This document shows positions 1 through 9,406 of a DNA stretch of 64,000 nt, one piece after another (within the stretch, counting starts at the first letter, position 1; the number at the start of each line of letters is the position of its first letter). The position numbers and the translations under genes are program-made. Under the pieces are notes generated by a model, which worked only from the letters and a program-made list of their open reading frames with translations, had not been told where the DNA came from and did no database searches. Source of the DNA: Pseudomonadota bacterium (GTDB lineage: Bacteria > Pseudomonadota > Alphaproteobacteria > Rhizobiales > Tepidamorphaceae); NCBI GenBank assembly GCA_023458595.1, contig JAEWYT010000057.1:62001-126000 (forward strand), read 5' to 3'.

Positions 1-1
1 G

Positions 2-289
2 GTACTCACCTTCCAGTCGCGGTTCGGCAGGGCCGAATGGCTGCAGCCCTATACCGACAAGACGGTGCAGCGGATGGCCCGGGACGGCGTCAAGCGGCTC
101 GCCATCGTCACGCCGGGCTTCGTCGCCGATTGCGTCGAGACGCTCGAGGAGATCGCCGGGCAGAACCGCGAGTTCTTCCTGCATCACGGCGGCGAGGAAT
201 TCGCCGCCATTCCCTGCCTCAACGACAGCGAGGAAGGGATGGCGGTGATCGAGGCGGTGGTCAGGCGGGAACTCGCCGGCTGGATCTGA
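2..289 (+). CDS. hemH: Ferrochelatase, C-terminal part (5' truncated by window)
   Basis: This is the last 95 residues of a protein matching the C-terminus of ferrochelatase, the enzyme that inserts Fe2+ into protoporphyrin IX in the last step of protoheme synthesis. The visible part contains the family block TFQSRFGRAEWLQPYT, then VTPGFVADCVETLEEI, where the conserved Glu-rich segment belongs to the metal entry side, and an ending typical of the family. The start lies upstream of the window, so the catalytic His cannot be seen. It reads in the same direction as the following PPK2 gene, 78 bases away. Confidence 0.9.
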   Translation, partial: VLTFQSRFGRAEWLQPYTDKTVQRMARDGVKRLAIVTPGFVADCVETLEEIAGQNREFFLHHGGEEFAAIPCLNDSEEGMAVIEAVVRRELAGWI

Positions 290-367
290 GCACATCGCCG
301 TGCTCGCCAGAACGAGGCTCTCCGGGCTAGACTTCCGCAAGATCGGTGATCCTCAGGCAGCGTAGCG

Positions 368-1216
368 ATGGCCAGGAAGGACAAGAACGGCAAAGGCGGG
401 CTGGACCGCGGGCATCTCGCCGCGCTCGACATGAACGCATCGATCGCGCGCCGCGACTATGACAAGCAGTTGAAGAAGCTGCAGACGAAGCTCTTGCGCA
501 TCCAGCAGGCCTATCTCCACACGGGCGACGCCGCGGCTATCGTATTCGAGGGGTGGGATGCGGCGGGGAAGGGCGGCACGATCCGGCGCATGTCGGCCGT
601 GCTCGATCCGCGTGGCTTCAAGGTCTGGCCGATCGCGGCGCCGCGCCGCTACCACCTGGAGCGGCACTATCTCACGCGGTTCTGGGAACGGCTGCCGCCG
701 AACGGGGCGATCTCGGTATTCGACCGTTCCTGGTACGGCCGCGTTCTGGTCGAGCGGGTCGAGGAGCTGATCCCGCCGGCCCATTGGCGGCGGGCCTACG
801 CCGAGATCAACGAGTTCGAGCGGTTGCTCGTCGCCGACGGCACCAGGATCGTCAAGATCTTCATGCACATCACGCCGGAGGTGCAGCTTGCCCGCTTCGA
901 GGAGCGGCTGCGCAATCCGATGAAGCGCTGGAAGCTCTCCTACGAGGATTTCCGCAACCGCAAGCACTGGCCGGAGATGGAAGAGGCCATCGAGGAAATG
1001 ATCAGCAAGACCTCGACGAAATACGCTCCATGGCACCTCATCCCGGCGAACGACAAGAAATACGCGCGCATCGCCGCCCTGAAGCTCGTCAGCGACCGGC
1101 TGGCCAAGGGGGTGAAGCTCGAGCCGGCACGGCTCGACGGGCAGGTCGAGAACGCCGCGCGCGAAGTCCTCGAAATCTCCGATCTGATCACGAGCACGTC
1201 CGGCCGCACATTCTAG
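368..1216 (+). CDS. ppk2: Polyphosphate kinase 2 family protein
   Basis: This 282-residue protein is a soluble nucleoside mono- or diphosphate kinase that uses polyphosphate as donor (PPK2 family). The Walker A segment EGWDAAGKGGT lies at residues 61-71 and the Walker B/lid segment FDRSWYGRVLVER at 118-130, both diagnostic. The length fits the short single-domain PPK2 group. Class I (ADP to ATP) and class III (AMP/ADP) cannot be separated reliably by eye, so the nucleotide preference is open. The ATG lies 78 bases after hemH. Confidence 0.9.
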   Translation: MARKDKNGKGGLDRGHLAALDMNASIARRDYDKQLKKLQTKLLRIQQAYLHTGDAAAIVFEGWDAAGKGGTIRRMSAVLDPRGFKVWPIAAPRRYHLERHYLTRFWERLPPNGAISVFDRSWYGRVLVERVEELIPPAHWRRAYAEINEFERLLVADGTRIVKIFMHITPEVQLARFEERLRNPMKRWKLSYEDFRNRKHWPEMEEAIEEMISKTSTKYAPWHLIPANDKKYARIAALKLVSDRLAKGVKLEPARLDGQVENAAREVLEISDLITSTSGRTF

Positions 1217-1302
1217 GAACCCGCGGGCCGCCGCAGCGTCCTTGTCGCCCGGGGCTGCCCGTAGGACAATGGCGCGCTGGCAACGATTCGGGGACGCGCG
1301 CC

Positions 1303-2349
<1,047 letters not shown>

Positions 2350-2361
2350 CAGAGACGCACC

Positions 2362-2811
2362 GTGATCGACCTCATCGCGTCGCTCGGCACGTGGAACTGG
2401 TGGATCCTCGGCATCGTCCTGCTCTGCGTGGAGCTGGTGGCGCCGGGAACGTTCATGCTGTGGTTCGGGGTCGCCGCCATCACGGTCGGCATCCTGTCGC
2501 TGTTCCTGGACTGGTCCTGGCAGGCTCAGCTCGTCACGTTCGGCGTCCTGGCGATCCTCAGCGTGATCCTCTCGCGCCTGCTGCTGCACCGGCGTCCTTC
2601 CGAGGGCGAGGCGCCGTTCCTGAACCGGCGCGCCGACGCGATCATCGGGCGCGGGTTCGTGCTCGCCGAGCCGATCGTCAACGGGCGCGGGCGGCTGTCG
2701 ATCGACGACACCGTGTGGCGCATCGAGGGCCCGGACATGCCGGCGGGCACGCATATCACCGTATCGGCCGCCAACGGCTCGCGGCTGGTGGTGGAGCAGT
2801 CGAAGCCCTGA
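2362..2811 (+). CDS. NfeD-family membrane protein (short form)
   Basis: This 149-residue protein has two or three close hydrophobic helices (about residues 13-70) followed by a C-terminal OB-fold-like domain with the motif RADAIIGRGFVLAEPIVNGRGRL, typical of short NfeD (NfeD1b/YbbK partner) proteins. The start is GTG. It sits 12 bases downstream of the SPFH gene and is very likely co-transcribed with it. The serine-protease domain of long NfeD proteins is absent, so it is probably a structural partner and not a protease. Confidence 0.85.
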   Translation: MIDLIASLGTWNWWILGIVLLCVELVAPGTFMLWFGVAAITVGILSLFLDWSWQAQLVTFGVLAILSVILSRLLLHRRPSEGEAPFLNRRADAIIGRGFVLAEPIVNGRGRLSIDDTVWRIEGPDMPAGTHITVSAANGSRLVVEQSKP

Positions 2812-2826
2812 CAGGGGGCGAGGCGC

Positions 2827-3681
2827 TCAGGGGCGGTGATCGGCCGGCAGCGGCGGTTCCTCGGCGCGCAGCAGTATGCTGATCCGCCTGTTGGCGGCCA
2901 GGAACGTATCTTCGGGAAACAGCGGTTCCGTCGCGGCCTTGCCGATGACCGCCTCGAAGCGGTTGTTGGGGACGCCGTATTCGGCGAGCAGCGAGCGCAC
3001 CGAACTGGCGCGCTGGACCGAGAGGTCCCAGTTGGTGCGGCCGGGCTGCTCCTCGTTGCGGTCGGAGCTGGTGTGGCCGGTGATCTCGATCGGGTTGGGC
3101 AGCTCGCGCAGCACCTCGGCGATCTTCGACAGGATCATCCGCGTGCGTTCGTAGGGATAGGGCTGGCTCGGCGGGAACATCGAGCGGCCCTCCTGGTCGA
3201 CCAGCTGGATGTTCAGCCCTTCGGGTTTCTCCTCGACCAGGATCTGGTCGGAAATCTCCATGATCTCGGGCATTTCCTGCCAGGCCTGGCGTAGCGAGGC
3301 GGCGGCGGTGGCGAACTGGCGGGGCAGCTCGATATCGGTCTTGTCGATGTCGTGGGTGTTGGCTTCCGGCCCCTGCTTGGCGCGCAGCTCGTGGCGCTTC
3401 TGGGCGAATTCCGAGTTCGGGTCCTGGGGCAGGTTGGAGATGTCCTTGACGAACTCGCGGATCGGGACGCCTTCGATCTCGATCATGCCCTCCTTGCGGC
3501 TGTCCTTGCGCACGCCGAATGCCTCGCGCATCGAGCCCGCGACAACCTGGAGCTTCTTCTCGTCCTGGATCGAGAACGAGATGATCATCACGAAAAAGCA
3601 GGCGAGCAGGGCCATGAGGTCCCCGAACGTGACCATCCATTCGGGAACGCCGCCGCCGGATGCTTTCTGACGCCGCGCCAT
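2827..3681 (-). CDS. Flagellar stator-type OmpA protein (MotB/PomB-like)
   Basis: A 284-residue stator B subunit. The single N-terminal transmembrane helix (about residues 16-37) carries the ion-binding Asp at position 21 in VTFGDLMALLACFFVM. The helix resembles PomB more than Escherichia coli MotB, including the Cys at 28. A linker leads to a C-terminal OmpA-type peptidoglycan-binding domain (ITGHTSSDRNEEQPGRTNWDLSVQRA) ending near residue 270. The ATG lies 10 bases downstream of the MotA-like gene, so the two form one unit. No other flagellar gene is visible nearby. Ion type (H+ or Na+) is not decided by sequence alone. Confidence 0.85.
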   Translation of the reverse strand: MARRQKASGGGVPEWMVTFGDLMALLACFFVMIISFSIQDEKKLQVVAGSMREAFGVRKDSRKEGMIEIEGVPIREFVKDISNLPQDPNSEFAQKRHELRAKQGPEANTHDIDKTDIELPRQFATAAASLRQAWQEMPEIMEISDQILVEEKPEGLNIQLVDQEGRSMFPPSQPYPYERTRMILSKIAEVLRELPNPIEITGHTSSDRNEEQPGRTNWDLSVQRASSVRSLLAEYGVPNNRFEAVIGKAATEPLFPEDTFLAANRRISILLRAEEPPLPADHRP

Positions 3682-3691
3682 GGGGCCGCCG

Positions 3692-4465
3692 TCAGGCTGG
3701 GACCGGCTCGGCGATCTCGCCGCGGTGCTTTTCGGGCAGGTAGGCGATCAGCATCTCGCGGATGAGGGCCGGGCTCTTGGAATCGCGGATCTGCATGATC
3801 CCGTCGAGAACGAGCGTCTGGTTCACCTCCTCGACCTTCGACTTGAGCGACAGCTTGTCGGCGATCGGCAGGGCGATCAGGTTGGCGACGAGGGCGCCAT
3901 AGAGCGTGGTCAGCAGCGCGATGGCCATCGCAGGTCCGATCGTCGAGGGATCCGACATGTTGGCGAGCATCTGCACCAGGCCGACGAGCGTGCCGATCAT
4001 GCCGAAGGCCGGCGCGGAATCGCCGATTGCCTTGAAGATGCGCTGGCCGTCCTCCAGACGCTCAAGGTTCAGGTCGCGCTCGCGCTCGAGCGACTCGCGG
4101 ATGAAGCCGGGATCGTAGCCGTCGGCGATCATCTGCATCCCTTTGGCGAGGAACTCGTCGTCGACCTCGACATTCTCCAGGCCCAGGGGCCCCTGCTTGC
4201 GCACGACCTCGGCGAGCTTGGCGATCTCGTCTATGAGCTGGCGCGGCTCGGTCTTGCGATGGGTGAAGGCGACGTTGCCGCCGAGTGCCAGCGCCGAGAG
4301 GACGCCGGTTATGGGAAAGCGGATCATGGTCGCGGCCATCGCTCCGCCGAGAACGATCAGCGCCGACGGGAGGTCGGCGAAAAGCGTGATATCGCCGCCG
4401 ATGAAAATGGCGGCCCCGACCACGCCGGTACCGAACAAAATGCCGAGAATAGTGGCGATATCCAT
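3692..4465 (-). CDS. MotA/PomA-type stator channel subunit
   Basis: A 257-residue integral membrane protein. Two N-terminal helices (about 5-24 and 32-52) and two further helices (about 145-172 and 178-202) frame a charged cytoplasmic loop, the MotA/PomA layout. The segment ADLPSALIVLGGAMAATMIRFP and the later DSAPAFGMIGTLVGLVQML, with the Pro and GT(L)VGL motif, are characteristic. It is first in a two-gene unit with the MotB-like protein and would form the 5:2 stator complex. An orphan stator pair outside a flagellar locus could be a second stator set. Swimming, surface motility or a non-flagellar envelope role all remain possible. Confidence 0.85.
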   Translation of the reverse strand: MDIATILGILFGTGVVGAAIFIGGDITLFADLPSALIVLGGAMAATMIRFPITGVLSALALGGNVAFTHRKTEPRQLIDEIAKLAEVVRKQGPLGLENVEVDDEFLAKGMQMIADGYDPGFIRESLERERDLNLERLEDGQRIFKAIGDSAPAFGMIGTLVGLVQMLANMSDPSTIGPAMAIALLTTLYGALVANLIALPIADKLSLKSKVEEVNQTLVLDGIMQIRDSKSPALIREMLIAYLPEKHRGEIAEPVPA

Positions 4466-4590
4466 CGGAAATCCCGCGAGCGACCGTTTGCTCCGGCCCT
4501 TCTGGCCGGTGCAGCACGACCGCCATCCTAGGAAGGCTTCCTAAGCAAACGCTAAACGGAAGTGGAAATTCGCCGGAGAATGACGCGGCG

Positions 4591-5598
4591 TCAGGCGACG
4601 CCGGCGCGCAAAAGATCGTGAACGTGCACGACGCCGACGGGACGGCCGTTCTCGACCACGAAAAGCGCTGTGAAGGGTCGTTCGCGCAGGTTCATGACGG
4701 CGAGCGCCTCGGTGGCCAGCGTGTCGGGCGTCACCGTCTTCGGGGCCGGCGTCATGATATCGCGCGTGGCGCGCTCGAGGAGGTCGGCGCTCATATGGCG
4801 GCGCAGGTCGCCGTCGGTGATGATGCCGACGAGGCGGTCGTCCTCGACGATGCCGAGGCAGCCGAGGCTCTTCTCGGTCATGATCACGATGGCATCGGCC
4901 ATCGGCGTGTCGGGGCCGGCGAGCGGCAGGCGGTCGGCGCTGTGCATCAGGTCGCTGACGAAGCTGAGCTGCGCGCCGAGCTGGCCGCCGGGATGCAGGA
5001 CCTTGAAGTCGCGCGCGGTGAACCCCTTGCTTTCCAGGAGCGCGATCGCCAGCGCATCGCCCAGCGCCAGCTGCATGATGGTCGAGGTGGTCGGCGCCAG
5101 GCCGTGCGGGCAGGCCTCGGGCGATTTCGGGAGGGCCAGCACGATGTCGGCGGCGGTGGCGAGCGAGGAACCCGGATTGGAGGTGATCGCCACCAGAGGC
5201 ACGCGGAATCGCGTGGAATGCTCGACTACGGCCCGCAATTCGGCCGTTTCGCCGGACCACGACAGGGCGATCACCACGTCGTCGGCCGTGATCATGCCGA
5301 GGTCGCCGTGACTCGCCTCGCTCGGATGGACGAAGAAGGCCGGCGTGCCGGTGGAGGCGAGGGTGGCCGCGAGCTTCTGTCCGACATGGCCGCTCTTGCC
5401 CATACCCGACACGATGACCCGGCCGCGCGCGTCGCGCACCAGCCTCGCGGCGGCGGCGAAAGCCTGGCCGAGCCCGTTCGACAGCGCCTCGTGCAACGCG
5501 ACGAGGCCCGCCGACTCGAGATCGAGCGTGCGCAGCCCCGATTCGATCAGCGCGGTGTCGGATACCTGCGCGTTTCCCACGGATTTCAACGCGACCAT
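4591..5598 (-). CDS. kdsD: D-arabinose-5-phosphate isomerase (KpsF/GutQ/KdsD family)
   Basis: This 335-residue enzyme interconverts ribulose-5-phosphate and arabinose-5-phosphate, the first step towards Kdo in lipopolysaccharide. It has an N-terminal SIS domain (SGMGKSGHVGQK at 64-75, HPSEASHGDLG at 91-101, SWSGET near 113) and two C-terminal CBS domains (about 205-335). The ATG at 5598 gives the usual family length. It is divergent from an outer-membrane barrel gene and close to galU and galE, in keeping with envelope polysaccharide supply. A CtrA-type box lies 102 bases upstream. Confidence 0.92.
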   Translation of the reverse strand: MVALKSVGNAQVSDTALIESGLRTLDLESAGLVALHEALSNGLGQAFAAAARLVRDARGRVIVSGMGKSGHVGQKLAATLASTGTPAFFVHPSEASHGDLGMITADDVVIALSWSGETAELRAVVEHSTRFRVPLVAITSNPGSSLATAADIVLALPKSPEACPHGLAPTTSTIMQLALGDALAIALLESKGFTARDFKVLHPGGQLGAQLSFVSDLMHSADRLPLAGPDTPMADAIVIMTEKSLGCLGIVEDDRLVGIITDGDLRRHMSADLLERATRDIMTPAPKTVTPDTLATEALAVMNLRERPFTALFVVENGRPVGVVHVHDLLRAGVA

Positions 5599-5699
5599 GA
5601 CAATTCGACGTCCTTTTCGGCCCGGTCTCGAACCGGGCGCGCCCCGACAAGGAGATAGCACATTTCGGGGCCGTCGCGCACCTGCCGCGACGCCGGCAC

Positions 5700-5714
5700 T
5701 TAAGCGTGCGTTAA
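5700..5714. promoter_or_regulatory. Candidate CtrA-binding site, TTAA-N7-TTAA
   Basis: A perfect TTAA-N7-TTAA arrangement followed by C, the full consensus for the alphaproteobacterial cell-cycle regulator CtrA, lies in the 198-base divergent intergenic region. It is 83 bases before the outer-membrane barrel start and 102 bases before the kdsD start. Such AT-rich spaced half-sites are rare by chance in DNA of this GC content. Which gene it controls, and whether it activates or represses, cannot be seen. Confidence 0.55.
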
Positions 5715-5796
5715 CCATGTTTTCCCTACCCTCGCTGGGTGCCGACGGCCCCGGCTGCCGCGCCTTCCCGATAGAACAGCACGGGGTACGCGGTCC

Positions 5797-7179
5797 GTGA
5801 CGATATCGCCTCTGCAGAAAGGTCTGGCGACGTGGTGCCTCGCCGCGGCGCTCTGCCTGTGGGCGGCGTCCGCGAGCGCGCAGTTCTCCTCGGGCTCCGA
5901 CATCGGCTCGTTCGCCACCCTCAGAGGCAGCACCGCAACCGACGACCAGGCCGCCGTCGACGCGGCGACCCAGATCGCCGGCGACGAGCTGAGCCAGATC
6001 CCGGACATCGGGCCCCGTGCCCCGGTGCAGGAGGAGGATCCCTACGCGCCGCTCGGCATCCGGCTCGGGGCGTTCACGATCCTCCCGGCTATCGAGGCGT
6101 TCATCGGACACGCGAGCAACGTCTTCTCCAGCTCGACGGATCCGCAGGCGGGCGCCTACTACCGCGTGGCGCCGGAAGTCGAGATCAAGTCGGACTGGAT
6201 TCGCCACGAGCTGCGCGGCTACCTCGCAATCGACCACGAATCCTTCTTCGACTATTCCGGCGAGACGACGACCGGGCTCGATGCCGAGCTCGAGGGCCGC
6301 CTCGACCTGACTCCGAGGGACGTCGCGGGACTGAGGCTGGCCTACGCGATCGTCCCTGAAAGCCGGGGCGATCCGAACGTGCCGCAATCGGTGGTCGAGC
6401 CGCCGGACTCCGACGATGCGGTCGCGGAGGGAACCTATGCGCACCGGTTCGGGCGGCTGGAGGTGTCGCTGCGCGGCGCCTACGAACGGTTCACCTACGA
6501 GAACGCGCTCCTGAGCGACGGCACCGTCGTCGACAATTCGGACCGCGACTACAACGAGGTCGACGGGGCGGTCCGGGCGAGCATCGACATCGACGACGGC
6601 TCGCGCGCGGTGTTCGTCGAAAGCGGCGCAAACAAACGCAAGTACCGGCGCGAGGTCGACGACAACGGCATCCGCCGCGGCTCCAGCGGCTACGACGTTC
6701 TGGTCGGCGTGTCCTTCGATCGCGGCGACCCTCTGTCGGGTGAGGTCGCCGTCGGCTACCAGAGCCAGAGGCCGGTAGATCCCAGCCTTCAGGACATCGA
6801 TTCCATCGCCTTCCGCGGCTCGCTCGTCTGGCAGCCGACGGGGCTGACGACCGTCACCTTCGACGGCGCCATCGAGCCGACCGAGACGACGCTCGACCCG
6901 ACCGCCTCGGGCGCGCTCGTCTACTCCGCCGACATCGGCATCGAGCATCGTCTGCGCCGCAACCTGATCGCGACGGTGGACTTCTCCTATGCGCTGTCGG
7001 ACTACATCGGTTCGGGCCGCGAGGAGACCGACTACCTGGTCGGCGCGGGACTCCAATACCTCGTCAATCGCTGGCTGTCGTTCCAGCTCGACGCGAGCTA
7101 CGAGAGGTACGAGACCAACATTCCAGGCGAGAACTACGACGACACGCGCGTCGAGCTCGGCATGCGGCTGCAGCGCTAG
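5797..7179 (+). CDS. Outer-membrane beta-barrel protein (BBP2-like)
   Basis: A 460-residue secreted protein. A signal peptide (hydrophobic stretch to the ASASA site near residue 27) is followed by an acidic linker with APVQEEDPYAPLGIRLGAFTILP, then a long run of alternating amphipathic strands rich in Y, E and R and ending in a terminal strand with a final ...MRLQR. This is the layout of the BBP2_2 outer-membrane family, often encoded with exopolysaccharide genes in Alphaproteobacteria. The start is GTG. It is divergent from kdsD and convergent with galU. A role in surface polysaccharide export or anchoring is inference from context. Confidence 0.75.
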   Translation: MTISPLQKGLATWCLAAALCLWAASASAQFSSGSDIGSFATLRGSTATDDQAAVDAATQIAGDELSQIPDIGPRAPVQEEDPYAPLGIRLGAFTILPAIEAFIGHASNVFSSSTDPQAGAYYRVAPEVEIKSDWIRHELRGYLAIDHESFFDYSGETTTGLDAELEGRLDLTPRDVAGLRLAYAIVPESRGDPNVPQSVVEPPDSDDAVAEGTYAHRFGRLEVSLRGAYERFTYENALLSDGTVVDNSDRDYNEVDGAVRASIDIDDGSRAVFVESGANKRKYRREVDDNGIRRGSSGYDVLVGVSFDRGDPLSGEVAVGYQSQRPVDPSLQDIDSIAFRGSLVWQPTGLTTVTFDGAIEPTETTLDPTASGALVYSADIGIEHRLRRNLIATVDFSYALSDYIGSGREETDYLVGAGLQYLVNRWLSFQLDASYERYETNIPGENYDDTRVELGMRLQR

Positions 7180-7186
7180 GGCGGAC

Positions 7187-8062
7187 CTAGCGGCCGATGA
7201 GCTCGGCGATCGTCTCGCGGATTTCCGGTGCGATGTCGGGCCGGTCGAGCGCGAAGGCGACGTTGGCGGCGAGGAAGCCGACCTTGGAGCCGCAGTCGAA
7301 CGTGCGTCCCTCGAACTTGAAGCCGTAGAAGGGCCGCGTCTCCATGAGACGGATCATCGCGTCGGTGATCTGGATCTCGCCGCCGGCGCCCTTCTCCGGA
7401 TTGTCGAGGATGTCGAAGATGCCGGGTTCGAGGACATAGCGGCCGGTGATGATGAGGTTCGACGGCGCGTCCGCGGGCGCGGGTTTCTCCACCATGCCGG
7501 TGATCTCGAAGGAGCGGCCGCTGTTCTTGCCGACGCCGACGACGCCGTAGTCCGAAACCTTGGCCGGATCGATCTCTTCGACCGCGATCAGGTTGCCGCC
7601 GCCGAGCTCTTCCCAGGCGTCGACCATCTGCTTGAGGCAGCCCGGCTTCGACTGGACCAGCACGTCGGGCAGGAGCAGGGCGAACGGCTCGTCGCCGATC
7701 AGGTCGCGGGCGCACCAGACCGCGTGTCCGAGACCCAGCGGGGCCTGCTGGCGGGTGAAGCTCGTCGAGCCCGGCCCGGGCAGGGCCTGCTCGAGTTCGT
7801 GGATCTGGCGGGTCTTGCCGCGAGCCTCCAGCGTCATCTCCAGCTCGATCTGCTTGTCGAAATGGTCCTCGATGACGCCCTTGTTGCGGCCGGTCACGAA
7901 GACGAAGTGCTCTATGCCCGCCTCGCGCGCCTCGTCGACCACGTGCTGGATCAGCGGACGGTCGACCACCGTCAGCATCTCCTTCGGCATCGCCTTGGTG
8001 GCCGGCAGGAAACGAGTGCCGAGACCGGCGACGGGGAATACTGCCTTGCGGATCCTGGGCAT
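7187..8062 (-). CDS. galU: UTP-glucose-1-phosphate uridylyltransferase
   Basis: This 291-residue cytoplasmic enzyme makes UDP-glucose from UTP and glucose-1-phosphate. The nucleotide-binding N-terminus has [21 protein letters not shown] (residues 8-28), then the conserved [24 protein letters not shown] and the family sugar-binding segment VEKPAP. Length and motifs match bacterial GalU. It is divergent from galE with a 103-base gap, so the two enzymes that make and interconvert UDP-glucose and UDP-galactose sit side by side. Confidence 0.95.
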   Translation of the reverse strand: MPRIRKAVFPVAGLGTRFLPATKAMPKEMLTVVDRPLIQHVVDEAREAGIEHFVFVTGRNKGVIEDHFDKQIELEMTLEARGKTRQIHELEQALPGPGSTSFTRQQAPLGLGHAVWCARDLIGDEPFALLLPDVLVQSKPGCLKQMVDAWEELGGGNLIAVEEIDPAKVSDYGVVGVGKNSGRSFEITGMVEKPAPADAPSNLIITGRYVLEPGIFDILDNPEKGAGGEIQITDAMIRLMETRPFYGFKFEGRTFDCGSKVGFLAANVAFALDRPDIAPEIRETIAELIGR

Positions 8063-8165
8063 TGTCGTGATCGTCTCGCTTCGCTAGGGAGGGGCGTTAG
8101 TTACCAGACTTAAAGCCCTTTCGGCTAGGGTTCGTTCCGCAATCGATTCAAGAGGGTAAAGGACC

Positions 8166-9164
8166 ATGACGGTGCTCGTGACGGGTGGGGCCGGCTATAT
8201 CGGCAGCCACATGGTTCTCGCCCTGGCCGACCGCGGCGAGGACGTCGTGGTCCTCGACAATCTGTCGACGGGTTTCGACTGGGCGGTTCGCGCCCCCGCC
8301 GAGCTTGTGGTCGGCGATGTGGGCGATATCGAGACGGTCGGAAGGCTGATCGCGAGCCGCGGTATCGAGTCGGTCATCCATTTCGCCGGCTCGATCGTGG
8401 TGCCGGATTCGATCTCCGACCCGCTCGGCTACTACCTCAACAACACGGTGAAGTCGCGGGCCCTGATCGAGGCGGCGGTGAAGGGCGGGGTCAAGCGCTT
8501 CATCTTCTCCTCGACGGCGGCCGTCTACGGCATGCCGGAGGTCAATCCGGTCGGCGAGGATGCGGCGCTGAAGCCGATCTCGCCTTATGGCAGCTCCAAG
8601 CTGATGACCGAGACCATGCTGCGCGACACCGCCTTCGCGCACGATTTCTCCTACGTGGCGCTGCGCTATTTCAACGTCGCGGGCGCCGATCCGAAGGGCC
8701 GCAGCGGCCAGTCGACGCCGCGCGCCACCCACCTGATCAAGGTCGCCTGCGAGGCGGCGCTGGGCCTCAGGCCGCGGCTCGAGGTCTACGGCACCGACTA
8801 CGACACGCCGGACGGCACCTGCGTCCGCGACTACATCCACGTTTCCGACCTCGCCCGTGCGCATCTCCTGGCGCTCGACCATCTGCGCGCCAGCAGCGAG
8901 AATCTGGTGCTGAACTGCGGTTACGGGCGCGGATTCTCGGTTTTTCAGGTGATCGATGCCGTAAAACGGGCCTCGAACGTCGATTTCGAGGTGCGCACGA
9001 CGGACCGTCGTCCGGGCGATCCGGCCGCCCTCGTCGCGGCGGCGGGCCGAATCCGGGAGAAACTCGGCTGGAATCCGGAGCGCGAGGAACTCGACCTGAT
9101 CGTCGCCGACGCGCTGAACTGGGAGCGGCATCTGATGGAAGGCGGCGCCGGGGGCGGGGATTAG
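8166..9164 (+). CDS. galE: UDP-glucose 4-epimerase
   Basis: A 332-residue extended short-chain dehydrogenase. The NAD-binding motif GGAGYIG is at residues 7-13, the catalytic S/T at 116-117 (FSSTAAVYG), and the YxxxK pair is Y141/K145 in SPYGSSK. The C-terminal part carries the substrate-binding CVRDYIHVSDLA block. It interconverts UDP-glucose and UDP-galactose for surface polysaccharides. A purine-rich stretch (AGAGGGTAAAGG) just before the ATG is a good ribosome site. Confidence 0.94.
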   Translation: MTVLVTGGAGYIGSHMVLALADRGEDVVVLDNLSTGFDWAVRAPAELVVGDVGDIETVGRLIASRGIESVIHFAGSIVVPDSISDPLGYYLNNTVKSRALIEAAVKGGVKRFIFSSTAAVYGMPEVNPVGEDAALKPISPYGSSKLMTETMLRDTAFAHDFSYVALRYFNVAGADPKGRSGQSTPRATHLIKVACEAALGLRPRLEVYGTDYDTPDGTCVRDYIHVSDLARAHLLALDHLRASSENLVLNCGYGRGFSVFQVIDAVKRASNVDFEVRTTDRRPGDPAALVAAAGRIREKLGWNPEREELDLIVADALNWERHLMEGGAGGGD

Positions 9165-9343
9165 CCGCTTCGAAACGCGCCTGCCGCCCGTCACAAGCCC
9201 ATCGGCAGCCCGCAATCCGCCCGGCGGCGAACGGCCGCCCGCGCGGTCACCATAACCGCGATCCGGGGCCGTGCCGGCCCGCGCGCGGTGGCCGGACGGC
9301 GCATTCCCCGCTATATTCGGTCGGCGGGGGAAGGGGGTGCCGC

Positions 9344-9379
9344 CCCACATGGCGCGGCGGGCCCACATGGCGCGGCGGG
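9344..9379. repeat. Perfect 18-bp tandem duplication
   Basis: Two head-to-tail identical copies of CCCACATGGCGCGGCGGG (9344-9361 and 9362-9379) lie 28 bases before the start of the DUF459 gene. Each copy contains an ATG, but neither has an open frame of note. It looks like recent replication slippage in the leader or promoter of the downstream gene. Confidence 0.9.
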
Positions 9380-9406
9380 CCGCGCGACGATTGAAGGCTT
9401 GAAGCG

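Noticed and set aside
4541..4555. A CtrA-like CTAA-N7-CTAA before the stator genes
   Set aside because: Two mismatches from the TTAA-N7-TTAA consensus; too weak to call.
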